Below are positions 1-6,838 of a stretch of DNA of 12,345 nt, one piece after another. The position numbers and the translations under genes are program-made. The number at the start of each line of letters is the position of its first letter. Position 1 is the first letter of the stretch. The stretch spans positions 1 through 12,345 of the forward strand of contig QZKK01000175.1 in assembly GCA_003599475.1 (NCBI GenBank). The letters are read 5' to 3'. Under the pieces are notes generated by a model. That model did not search any database. It saw only the letters and a program-made list of their open reading frames with translations, and was not told the origin of the DNA. The stretch is from Desulfobacteraceae bacterium (lineage in GTDB: Bacteria; Desulfobacterota; Desulfobacteria; Desulfobacterales; SURF-15).

Positions 1-11
1 AAAGACTAAAA

Positions 12-1334
12 ATGAAAAGATCGTTTATAGGGGCCGTGCTTGCAGCGGTTCTTATTTTTGCCTGGTTGGCAGCGGATCCGGTCGTCATGGCCCATGACCC
101 CACTCCCCTCGACCTGACCGACATGGTGATTCTGACAAACGGCGAAATCCTCATCCAGGGTCAATTCGATGTGGACGGCGGCGAGGTTTGCAGCCGCAAT
201 GGCCCGATCACGATCGGCGGCCACGGCACCGTCCGGATCCCCGACGATTATCCGAATACCCGCTCCGATGTCATTCTGGGCCCTGCCGCAGTAAACCCCA
301 TCGAGCTGCGGAATTTCTCCCGCATCGCACACATCCGGAGCAATCTCGCCGTGAACGTGACCGGCACCAGCGGGGTCGCCCCGGTGATCCTGAGTGATCC
401 CGCCCTGGACTGTCCGTCGAATCCGCCCTTTCCGGCCTTCAACGCCAGCAACGATCCGGCAGACGACATCACCTGCACACAGGCCGGAACCGATATCGTC
501 CCCGGCACCTACCGGGATCTCAACGTCGAATTGAACGGGGTCTGTAACTTCAGGGGGCCTGGAGACTATACCTTCCGGAATGTCTTCTCCCCCACAAACA
601 GCAACTACAAGTTCAACTTCCTGGACGCACCGGTGGATTGCGACCCGCTGCAATTCCCTTACAATCTCCGGGTCAAGGGGTACATGTATCTCGGAGAGTT
701 CGGAGACTTCAATGAAAACGTCACGCGATCGGTCTTCGTTTATGTGGAGGGGGTCGACGGCCTGCCCGGAAACCCCGCACCCAAGGGGGAAGCCTTCTGG
801 TACCAGGGAGACGGTGCGTTGATCGCCTGCTGGGTCTATGCCCCCAATGGGACGATCGGACTGCGCGGCATACCGAAGCATGAGACCCACAGCCATTACC
901 ACGCCGTTTTCATCGCCAATGCGTTCCACCAGTCCGAGCAGAACCTGCGTGTCCGGCTGGCAAAAACGATTGCACCGGAATGCTGCGGGGTCGCCCCGGA
1001 CTGTTTCTGCATCCTCGATTTCTTTGACCTGGCAGAGGGAGACAAAACCATCCAGAGAGGTCAGACCCTGCGGCTCCTGGGCAAGGGATTGGACCAGAGC
1101 AACGTGGACCAGGTCCATCTCATTCCCACAGCCGCCATCGCAACCGTCGATGTGACCAATCCGGGGTCGGCGGCCACCTGCAGCATTCCCCAGGCAGATA
1201 TTACATTCACCCCGCCTGGGAGCATGGATCTTGTGATTCCGGCCGCTTGTACGGACGGCGACTACTATGTGGCGGCTGAAAACAGCGCCTTTTTCATCGA
1301 CAGGGTCAATGTGCTGACCATATCGGGTCCATAA
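12..1334 (+). CDS. Secreted protein of unknown function, possible IPT/TIG-like C-terminus
   Basis: 440 aa, not recognised as a named family. Residues 1-27 form a classic Sec signal peptide: basic start (MKRS), a hydrophobic core and a probable cleavage after V-M-A27. The body is glycine/aspartate-rich with short alternating hydrophobic stretches that suggest beta-roll or beta-sandwich structure; the pattern near 160-190 (VPGTYRDL, then GPGDYTF) resembles that seen in some surface or ice-binding-like proteins, which is only a loose resemblance. A histidine cluster (H290, H293, H295, H297) and a cysteine cluster (C324, C325, C331, C333) could bind metal or form disulfides. Residues about 345-438 look like an IPT/TIG-type Ig fold (RGQTLRLLGKGL, then DGDYYV). 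Only 11 bases precede the ATG, so its ribosome site cannot be judged. It converges with the protease gene downstream. Existence of the gene is well supported by the signal peptide; function is open. Confidence 0.85.
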   Translation: MKRSFIGAVLAAVLIFAWLAADPVVMAHDPTPLDLTDMVILTNGEILIQGQFDVDGGEVCSRNGPITIGGHGTVRIPDDYPNTRSDVILGPAAVNPIELRNFSRIAHIRSNLAVNVTGTSGVAPVILSDPALDCPSNPPFPAFNASNDPADDITCTQAGTDIVPGTYRDLNVELNGVCNFRGPGDYTFRNVFSPTNSNYKFNFLDAPVDCDPLQFPYNLRVKGYMYLGEFGDFNENVTRSVFVYVEGVDGLPGNPAPKGEAFWYQGDGALIACWVYAPNGTIGLRGIPKHETHSHYHAVFIANAFHQSEQNLRVRLAKTIAPECCGVAPDCFCILDFFDLAEGDKTIQRGQTLRLLGKGLDQSNVDQVHLIPTAAIATVDVTNPGSAATCSIPQADITFTPPGSMDLVIPAACTDGDYYVAAENSAFFIDRVNVLTISGP

Positions 1335-1343
1335 TAGCGATAC

Positions 1344-1380
1344 GTTGCACGTCGCACTTTGAAGTCGTTGCACGCTGCGC
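1344..1380. repeat. Heptamer repeat relics, gttgcac type
   Basis: Two pairs of adjacent 7-bp units lie here: gttgcac/gtcgcac at 1344-1357 and gttgcac/gctgcgc at 1367-1380. They look like decayed remnants of one tandem heptamer array, just after the stop codon of the upstream secreted protein. Confidence 0.5.
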
Positions 1381-1430
1381 GTCAGCCGCTAAACGATTTC
1401 AACGAACTACAGCGTTCAGTCAGCGGTTTC

Positions 1431-1457
1431 GATGGGCTTCGCTCCGCTCCACCCATC
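1431..1457. repeat. REP-like short hairpin
   Basis: An inverted repeat pairs gatggg (1431-1436) with cccatc (1452-1457) around the loop cttcgctccgctcca. The 'gatgggcttcgct...ccacccatcttacg' style is familiar from intergenic REP-like elements in several proteobacteria (recollection, not a search). It could also serve as a weak terminator for the upstream gene, but no T-run follows directly. Confidence 0.5.
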
Positions 1458-1482
1458 TTACGTATCTGAACGATCCGATTCA

Positions 1483-1566
1483 TTTTTTGACAGGATCAAC
1501 AAGATCGACAGGATAGAGCGAAAAGACGTCAAAAAAATCCTGTTAATCCTGTAAAGCCTGTCTAAA
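1483..1566. repeat. Imperfect inverted repeat of gacaggat/atcctgtc type
   Basis: The left arm 1489-1514 contains gacaggat twice in variant form and is preceded by tttttt. The right arm 1537-1562 (from atcctgttaatcctg to cctgtc) is its imperfect reverse complement and is followed by taaa. The two 26-base arms are separated by 22 bases. Each arm is itself a roughly 9-bp repeat of 'caggat'. Elements of this style occur as dispersed intergenic repeats in Desulfobacterota (recollection). They can fold into long hairpins at convergent gene ends and may be mobilised in trans; that last point is inference. Confidence 0.65.
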
Positions 1567-1570
1567 TGAA

Positions 1571-1594
1571 TGAAGTTTCACACAAGCCCGGCCG
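1571..1594 (+). repeat. 24-bp perfect direct repeat, copy 1
   Basis: The sequence from tgaagtttcaca to agcccggccg is identical to 1717-1740. The two copies are 146 bp apart, start to start, and enclose both heptamer arrays at 1602-1629 and 1674-1708. Confidence 0.8.
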
Positions 1595-1601
1595 CTGGCC
1601 A

Positions 1602-1629
1602 CTGGATGCTTGATGCTGGATTCTGGATG
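1602..1629. repeat. Tandem heptamer array, ctggatg x4
   Basis: Four contiguous 7-bp units: ctggatg, cttgatg, ctggatt, ctggatg. The array is bracketed by ctggcc (1595-1600) and its reverse complement ggccag (1638-1643), so it could sit in the loop of a short hairpin. Confidence 0.7.
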
Positions 1630-1673
1630 ACTGAAGCGGCCAGTTTGATCGAATCAGAAACTGAAGAGAAGAA

Positions 1674-1708
1674 CGCTGAACACTGAACACTGAACGCTGA
1701 ACACTGAA
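1674..1708. repeat. Tandem heptamer array, cactgaa x5
   Basis: Five contiguous 7-bp units: cgctgaa, cactgaa, cactgaa, cgctgaa, cactgaa. The unit differs from the neighbouring ctggatg array but the period is the same. Confidence 0.8.
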
Positions 1709-1716
1709 TACTCTAT

Positions 1717-1740
1717 TGAAGTTTCACACAAGCCCGGCCG
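1717..1740 (+). repeat. 24-bp perfect direct repeat, copy 2
   Basis: Identical to 1571-1594. It ends 6 bp beyond the stop codon of the minus-strand protease gene, so it lies in that gene's immediate 3' region. Confidence 0.8.
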
Positions 1741-1746
1741 TGCCGC

Positions 1747-4719
1747 TCAAGGACTGTACCGTATCTCCAGTACGGCGGATGCGGCCGGGTTCATCTCGAA
1801 GCATTCGATCATGCGTGTGCCTCCGCTTCCGAAATCCTCCAGGATCAATGAGATCGCACTGCCCGACTCCCAATCGGGCAGGCTGATAATCTCCTGGATG
1901 ATGCCGGAAAGATCGGGGCTTGCATTGTATTCTCCCTGCACCCATGGCTCAAGAGCATAAACCACCTCAGCGCTTGTCCTCAAACGACGGCTCAGGTCGT
2001 GGGGTGCGCTCGAAAAGGATTCGAGGTCTACAATGGGCTCTCCCGCAAAACGCAAGGTGACATCTCTGTCCCCGTATAGCCTTGCATGGAGCTTCAGGAC
2101 GGCCGACAGAATGGTTGAGCCTGACGGGACCGGAACGTCCTCGAAACGAAATCCGTTGATATACCCCTTGCCGAGATACATGGTCTTACTGGAATTCGTA
2201 GCGGCACCGTTGTATGTCTTTTCACAGGCGTCGCCGTTCTTGCTATGAATTCCGAGTGAGAGACTGACCGTCTCCTCACTTTGTTCATTCGGCTCGAACA
2301 AGACTTCGAGAACGGCCTGGCCGCTGTTCCCGGCTGCATCCTCCCCCGTAACGGTAACCAGGTTTACTCCCTGCCAAAGCGGGATCGAATGAATTTGCCA
2401 CGTTTCAGTCCCCTCGGCGGTCCCGGACTCTCCCCGATCCGTCGACCATCCGACCCTTTCAACGCCGACATCGTCCCGGGCAGTCCCATTGAGAGTGAGC
2501 GTGAGCCGGTCCGTCCGGTATGCAGTCTCCTGCGTCGGCTCAAGGATGGTGATCTCGGGTGCTTCCATGTCCTCAATCGGATCTACATCTACTTTGAATC
2601 GTATGCGCAGAGTGGCGGCATTTTCCTCGCCCTGCTCGAAGACGCCTGCGCTCCGGTATGAACCGCTTCCGCTGTTGAAGATGAACAAGTTCAAAGATGA
2701 TCCGCTTTGCCACCCGCCCCGGTCGACGATCTCCTGGATGATATCTTTCAGGTTGGGACTGGCGTTAAAACTCCCTGTAATCCAGGAGTCAGGTCTTTCC
2801 TCGGTTGAGACGGAGGTCACCGGCCGCAAGCTCAAGTCGTGGCCTTCGTTTGTGAAAGGTGAGGCATCGTCGGCTGCTTCTCCACGGTAGACAATGGATA
2901 TGTCGTTGTCGCAGAAACCCAGGCAGTGCAGGTTCAGGTTTGCAGAAAGGATCACGGCTCTCTGTGGAACGGCGACCTCCTTGAAGTGAAACCCATTGAT
3001 ATACCCTTTTCCGACATAGGCTCGCGCATAGTCCGGTTGGACAAGGCCGTTGTATTCCTTTTCCGAGCTGTCCGCCCTCCCATCGGAGACAAGCAGGTCC
3101 AGAGTATAAGTTCCCGCCGGAAAATAGCTTACGAGAATTTCCGCCGCTCCCTGATTTCCTGCCTGGTCGTAAGCGGTGATTCGGATCCGGTTTTCACCTT
3201 CATGGAGTTGAAGAGCTGTGACCTCCCAAAACGCGGCCCCTCCGGCTTCCCCGGATTCACCGGAACCATTCTGCCATGTGACCCGAACCACTTCCAAGTT
3301 GTCGGAGGCGGTTCCTGAAAGAGCCAGGATCGGATCATGGGTTGTATAACTTCCGCCGTTTACGGGGACCAAGATCTCCAATCTTGGGGGTTCATTGTCC
3401 CATGGCTCACCGGGTTGGACGTCCATGGCTCGGGCAAGGTTCAGGTGGCCGAAATTTGAACCGTCATCGGGCCAGCAGGTGTCGTTGAATAAAAGAGGAT
3501 CTGCTCGATTTTCGAGAAGTCGTTTGAGATCGGCGTTTCCCAGGCTTGGATTTGAAGCCAGCAGACGGGCCGCCGAGCCTGCAACAAATGGGGTGGCCAT
3601 GCTGGTGCCGCTCCAGGATCCGTAGAGATTGCCCGGAAGGGTGGAAAGAATGCCTACTCCCGGAGCGGAAATGGAGACCCAGTGACCGTAGTTGGAAAAT
3701 GAAGCCTTGCAGCGGGCGGGATCGTTTGCCGCTACTGCAATTACTCCATCCGAGTTTTCCGCCCACCGGGCCGGATAGTGATAAGGATCGTTGGCGTTAT
3801 TGTTCCCTGCGGCCGCCACGATCAGTTTTCCTTTTGAAACGGCATAATAAACGGCCTCACCTAATGATTGTGTGCCCAGCATCGTGCTGAGACTTAAATT
3901 GACTACCCGGACATCGGGGTGATCGGCTGCGGCATAGATCGCCTGGATGACGTTCCATGTCGATCCGTAGCCGTCTGCCCCCAGTACCTTGATGGCGAGG
4001 ATTCTTGACTGATCGGCTACTCCCGCGCTCCCCCAGTTATTGTTGCTTTCTGCGGCAACGATACCGCTCACGTGGGTTCCATGCCCGTGGTCGTCCATGG
4101 GGTCCATGTCATTATTGTAAAAGTCCATTCCAAGAATTACCCTGCCGGCCAACTCGGGATGAGTGTAATCTACACCCGTATCGATTACTGCCACAACCGG
4201 TGCCGATGGCGGGCAGGAAGGAAGCAGATCGGCTTCAATATCCGAATACCCCCAAGTGAGGTAGGGATCCTCCGGAAGTGCCTGCGGTGATGCGGTCGCA
4301 GGGATGGAAAACGTGTGGATCTCATTGGGGTAAGGATCCGGAATGCTGACAAGCGCGTTCGGCTCTACGATCAGCACTTCCGGATCGTTTTGAAGAGCCT
4401 CCTGAAGCTGCAGCCGGTCACGATTTGCCGCTGTTTCGATTAAAACAAAGGGAGCGCGATGGCTCATGGTGCGAAGGCGGCCGGCGCCGACCCTTTGGGC
4501 GATCCTCGACCCTCGAAGATGCACGTTGTCCTTTCCGGAGCGCAGGCGCACGATAAATTGTCGCGAATATTCTGAGGGTATAGCTGTTTCCATCCTTACG
4601 CTGTTTGGAGGCTGGATCGGCAGATCGTCGCTGGAAAAAACCGTCGCCGGCAACACCCCAAAAATCCCCATCGCACAAAACAGCAGAACCTTTTGAACCA
4701 CTCGTAGCTTCCTCTCCAT
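1747..4719 (-). CDS. Secreted subtilisin-like (S8) protease with Ig-like and repeated beta-sandwich modules
   Basis: 990 aa. Residues 1-29 are a signal peptide. About 53-123 resembles an I9-type propeptide that acts as chaperone and inhibitor. The S8 domain spans about 155-435 with the full triad: Asp180 (VIDTGVD), His213 (HGHGTHVSG) and Ser373 (SGTSMATP), plus oxyanion Asn306 (AAAGN). Activity as an endopeptidase is therefore expected. The C-terminal half alternates an Ig-like domain (444-532), module 1 (536-708), a second Ig-like domain (718-808) and module 2 (815-990). The modules share GKGYINGF, PSPxL-type 'SP(N/D)L' and 'IIQEI' signatures and recur in the lyase at 7359-10316. They may be carbohydrate-binding or anchoring domains of a DNRLRE/CBM96-like kind; that is a loose fold guess. 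No sorting motif, LPXTG or PEP-CTERM is seen at the C-terminus. It is transcribed divergently from the regulatory genes. Confidence 0.95.
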   Translation of the reverse strand: MERKLRVVQKVLLFCAMGIFGVLPATVFSSDDLPIQPPNSVRMETAIPSEYSRQFIVRLRSGKDNVHLRGSRIAQRVGAGRLRTMSHRAPFVLIETAANRDRLQLQEALQNDPEVLIVEPNALVSIPDPYPNEIHTFSIPATASPQALPEDPYLTWGYSDIEADLLPSCPPSAPVVAVIDTGVDYTHPELAGRVILGMDFYNNDMDPMDDHGHGTHVSGIVAAESNNNWGSAGVADQSRILAIKVLGADGYGSTWNVIQAIYAAADHPDVRVVNLSLSTMLGTQSLGEAVYYAVSKGKLIVAAAGNNNANDPYHYPARWAENSDGVIAVAANDPARCKASFSNYGHWVSISAPGVGILSTLPGNLYGSWSGTSMATPFVAGSAARLLASNPSLGNADLKRLLENRADPLLFNDTCWPDDGSNFGHLNLARAMDVQPGEPWDNEPPRLEILVPVNGGSYTTHDPILALSGTASDNLEVVRVTWQNGSGESGEAGGAAFWEVTALQLHEGENRIRITAYDQAGNQGAAEILVSYFPAGTYTLDLLVSDGRADSSEKEYNGLVQPDYARAYVGKGYINGFHFKEVAVPQRAVILSANLNLHCLGFCDNDISIVYRGEAADDASPFTNEGHDLSLRPVTSVSTEERPDSWITGSFNASPNLKDIIQEIVDRGGWQSGSSLNLFIFNSGSGSYRSAGVFEQGEENAATLRIRFKVDVDPIEDMEAPEITILEPTQETAYRTDRLTLTLNGTARDDVGVERVGWSTDRGESGTAEGTETWQIHSIPLWQGVNLVTVTGEDAAGNSGQAVLEVLFEPNEQSEETVSLSLGIHSKNGDACEKTYNGAATNSSKTMYLGKGYINGFRFEDVPVPSGSTILSAVLKLHARLYGDRDVTLRFAGEPIVDLESFSSAPHDLSRRLRTSAEVVYALEPWVQGEYNASPDLSGIIQEIISLPDWESGSAISLILEDFGSGGTRMIECFEMNPAASAVLEIRYSP

Positions 4720-4723
4720 TTTA

Positions 4724-4730
4724 CCTCCTT
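4724..4730 (-). promoter_or_regulatory. Strong ribosome binding site of the protease gene
   Basis: Reading the minus strand, aaggagg is followed by taaa and the ATG at 4719. The near-perfect Shine-Dalgarno sequence supports this start, which also gives the intact signal peptide. Confidence 0.85.
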
Positions 4731-5135
4731 GATGGGTTGACCTTGACTCGCAGGGACAGTCGCCGAATGAATCGGCTCCCTGGTTCTAGCTCCGGTCAGG
4801 TGTCTGCGATATTTATGCCAGGTTCTTGAATCGGAATATGGGAAGGAAATTGAAAGCTTAACCCCATCAACCCTGAGAATGGAAATACAGGTGTACTTTT
4901 TTCTATACATTGAATACAACTTTTTTGACGAATTTTTGACGCTCGTGGTTCGCGCAAGGGATCGCCGGACAGATGACCTTTCGAAGCAGGTTCTAGAGGA
5001 TGTCGGTCAAGTTGCTTCCCCAACGTTAAGCGCTGGGAACCGGGCTTTTCGGGCATTCACGATGGATTCATCCGGCGTGTTCCGGCGCCGGCCGAGGACG
5101 AGCCTACCTGGAGTTGCACAAGGTGGGTGCCAAGG
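4731..5135. other. Divergent intergenic region, no gene seen
   Basis: This 405-bp stretch separates the minus-strand protease from the plus-strand regulatory genes and must hold both promoters. An AT-rich part lies at about 4850-4945. I could not find a convincing sigma70 or sigma54 promoter. A GC-rich hairpin (ccggcg 5072-5077 with cgccgg 5086-5091) lies about 45 bases before the next start codon. Short open frames here look like chance. Confidence 0.5.
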
Positions 5136-5318
5136 ATGGAAGATCAGATTCTAAATCGTTGCTTATTTCATGTACTGCGCCCCAGCAGCGGCAATCCGAA
5201 TAAAACCGGGGACTGCGGGAACTGCCTCATATGCACTTACAATCCCGAAGACAACAAATACTGCTCTCACTATCACCCTATTTCTATGACAGTTCTCTAT
5301 ATCGAGCAGGAGCCCTAA
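5136..5318 (+). CDS. Small Cys-rich protein with CxxCxxC motif
   Basis: 60 aa if the ATG at 5136 is used; an in-frame GTG at 5127 would add three residues. The sequence aaggtggg (about 5120-5127) could serve the ATG. Not recognised as a named family. Cys27, Cys30 and Cys33 form CxxCxxC and Cys43 follows in the stretch NPEDNKYCSHYHPI, with His45 and His47 nearby; Cys9 is separate. This arrangement suggests a zinc ribbon or knuckle or, less likely, an Fe-S site. There is no signal peptide or membrane segment, so it is probably cytoplasmic. It precedes the PilZ gene by 131 bp on the same strand and may be cotranscribed and act with it. The main doubt is size: the support is the patterned Cys/His residues and the context, not recognised homology. 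Confidence 0.55.
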   Translation: MEDQILNRCLFHVLRPSSGNPNKTGDCGNCLICTYNPEDNKYCSHYHPISMTVLYIEQEP

Positions 5319-5348
5319 CCCGCTTGCTACAAGCGAGGCAAATTCACA

Positions 5349-5379
5349 CTCGCCGGAAAGATGATGTATGTTCGGCGAG
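5349..5379 (+). promoter_or_regulatory. Hairpin in the leader of the PilZ gene
   Basis: ctcgccg (5349-5355) pairs with cggcgag (5373-5379), with a further aa/tt pair after a one-base bulge. A smaller hairpin, cgcttg-cta-caagcg (5321-5335), directly follows the stop of the Cys-rich gene. Neither is followed by a T-run, so RNA processing, weak attenuation or chance are all possible. Confidence 0.3.
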
Positions 5380-5449
5380 CGCTCAGCGATTTTCACACGA
5401 CTTGGCAAATTCTAATCCAAAGGTCATCAGATCTGTTGAGCAGGTGAAA

Positions 5450-5845
5450 ATGAAAGTAAATGGAAAAAACGATAATGAGTTGAGAGAGCGACGAGAATAT
5501 CGCCGTGTGGAAGTTGGGGAGAATATATTGGCGGTCCTCAAGCCCAGCATGAAAAAGCTCGGTCTCATCAAAGACATCAGCAAGGGCGGCCTGTCTCTGA
5601 AGTATATTTCAAACATTCCTTTTTGTGAAAACATCGATGAACTGGATCTTTTCTCCTATCCGAAGCATTTCTATATTTCAAAAATTCCCTGCATGGCCGT
5701 ACACGACAGGATCGACAGGTTCCTTCAATATGACGAACTGCAGATCCGTCTGTGCGGTCTGAAATTCGGCAGGCTGCTGCCCCTTCAAAAGAAGAAACTG
5801 AATCACCTTCTCAACTATGGGATATCAATGCCGGATCAAAGATAG
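5450..5845 (+). CDS. PilZ domain protein (c-di-GMP receptor type)
   Basis: 131 aa from the ATG at 5450. The open frame extends upstream to an ATG at 5231, but the extra 73 residues look non-coding, overlap the Cys-rich gene and precede the PilZ domain, so the later start is preferred; its site (caggtg, 5441-5446) is weak. The N-terminus carries the PilZ arginine motif (RERREYRR, with R14 and R18 in RxxxR) and the second motif D42-I-S44-K-G-G47 ([DN]xSxxG). The end (LCGLKFGRLLPLQKKKLNHLL) fits the closing strand and helix of PilZ. By family knowledge it should bind cyclic di-GMP and act through protein contact, commonly on motility, exopolysaccharide or secretion; its partner here is unknown. 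No other domain, signal or membrane segment is seen. It lies between the Cys-rich gene and the STAS-like gene on the same strand. Confidence 0.85.
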   Translation: MKVNGKNDNELRERREYRRVEVGENILAVLKPSMKKLGLIKDISKGGLSLKYISNIPFCENIDELDLFSYPKHFYISKIPCMAVHDRIDRFLQYDELQIRLCGLKFGRLLPLQKKKLNHLLNYGISMPDQR

Positions 5846-6064
5846 TTTAGAGGCAGGCAAATCTGATCCGGTTCCGTTCACGGCAGAAAAAGCCGGAGGC
5901 TGTTCTTCAAGCTTTCCTCTTCTATCGATGAACTCTCTGCCTTTTTGAATTCGCCGTTAGCGGATTGAAGATTCCCTTCAGCGAACTGCAGTCCGGCCTA
6001 TGCGGGATTTTTCCCTAATTCGACTGCCCCACCCGGAAGCTGCACCCACTCGCACTGGACGCCA

Positions 6065-6352
6065 ATGGCCTTCAATTTCAAAATACTGACTCAGCGGCAA
6101 AAAGATAAGGTTCATCTGTTTCCTCGAGGGGAACTAGACGGAAGTTCGGCCTTCGAATTGATCGACGCCATTCGAAGATGCACACGGCGCGTGGACAGAA
6201 TCATCGTCCACACCGGCGGATTGAAGGCCATTCATCCGTTCGGTGTGGAGATTTTTCACCGAGGCTTTCCACACCCTGTTCTCGGGCGGCTGCCGGTCCG
6301 GTTTATTGGTAGAAATGCCCACCAGATAATCCCGAATACACAGGAAAGATGA
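6065..6352 (+). CDS. STAS-like (anti-sigma factor antagonist-like) protein
   Basis: 95 aa, close to the size of a single STAS domain. The start of the fold is visible at 17-36 (HLFPRGELDGSSAFELIDAI), matching the first strands and helix of SpoIIAA/STAS proteins. The second core strand (RIIVHTGGLKAI) runs into H57-P-F-G60 where classic members carry D-S-S-G, so the phosphorylatable serine is replaced (Phe59 by my alignment). It may therefore bind a partner constitutively or be a structural relative instead of a phospho-switch. The start ATG at 6065 has no clear Shine-Dalgarno site, which keeps the exact start uncertain; 219 bp separate it from the PilZ gene. The receiver gene follows 72 bp later on the same strand. 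No anti-sigma kinase or phosphatase gene lies in the window. Confidence 0.65.
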   Translation: MAFNFKILTQRQKDKVHLFPRGELDGSSAFELIDAIRRCTRRVDRIIVHTGGLKAIHPFGVEIFHRGFPHPVLGRLPVRFIGRNAHQIIPNTQER

Positions 6353-6424
6353 AGCGTTGGAACCATCGATGGATCCAAGGCGAGCCTTCTGATCTCAAAC
6401 ACCCCAAAAAGGAATCATAAGAGG

Positions 6425-6838
6425 ATGGAAGCCAGACAAGCCGGCAGGACAATCAAAAAAATTTTGATTATCGACGATGAAGAAAGCATGCGCTTTTTGT
6501 TGTCGTATGCGCTGGAGGCGGCGGGATTCAAAGTGACGACCGCTGAAAACGGCGCACAGGCATGGAAACTGTTCATCAAAGAAACCTATGACCTGGTGAT
6601 TACCGACTTCCAAATGCCGGGAATAGACGGATTACGCCTCGCCGAAAACATCAAGCGCCGGTGCTCCGCAGTTCCCGTGATCCTGATCTCCGGATCGGAC
6701 TTGGATCAAATTCGCGGCTGTTACGCTGCCCGTAACATTGATCGGTTAGTCGCAAAGCCTTTCCGGATATCGGATATGCGCGATATCGTACTGCAGATGC
6801 TCTTTACAGTTCAAAAGAAAAAGAAACCTCGTTGCTAA
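6425..6838 (+). CDS. Single-domain response regulator (CheY-like receiver)
   Basis: 137 aa, essentially one receiver domain. Acidic pocket Asp17 and Asp18 (ILIIDDEESMR), phospho-acceptor Asp61 (VITDFQMPGIDGL), switch Ser89 (ILISGSD) and conserved Lys111 (AKPF) are all present, so phosphorylation by a histidine kinase is expected. There is no DNA-binding or enzymatic output domain; the C-terminus ends in a basic tail (QKKKKPRC). It must act by protein interaction, like CheY, or relay phosphate. No histidine kinase is nearby, so its kinase is encoded elsewhere. aaaaaggaa (6406-6414) is a possible ribosome site, slightly far from the ATG; gagg directly abuts the ATG. It sits 72 bp after the STAS-like gene and probably shares its transcript. 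Confidence 0.93.
   Translation: MEARQAGRTIKKILIIDDEESMRFLLSYALEAAGFKVTTAENGAQAWKLFIKETYDLVITDFQMPGIDGLRLAENIKRRCSAVPVILISGSDLDQIRGCYAARNIDRLVAKPFRISDMRDIVLQMLFTVQKKKKPRC

Noticed and set aside
6..1373. 455-codon open frame on the minus strand opposite the first gene
   Set aside because: It mirrors the plus-strand gene almost end to end, has no domain, signal or good ribosome site, and has the V/G/D-rich composition of an antisense shadow; the plus strand has a clear signal peptide.
1571..1740. CRISPR-like array
   Set aside because: There are only two copies of the 24-bp repeat, 122 bp apart, with low-complexity tandem repeats between them and no cas genes; it lacks regular spacers.
4879..5154. 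91-codon plus-strand open frame upstream of the Cys-rich gene
   Set aside because: No ribosome site, no patterned residues, overlaps the start of the better candidate, and the composition looks random after the first 20 codons.
5231..5449. Upstream extension of the PilZ reading frame to an ATG at 5231
   Set aside because: It would overlap the Cys-rich gene in another frame, has no good ribosome site, and adds 73 residues without domain character before a complete PilZ domain.
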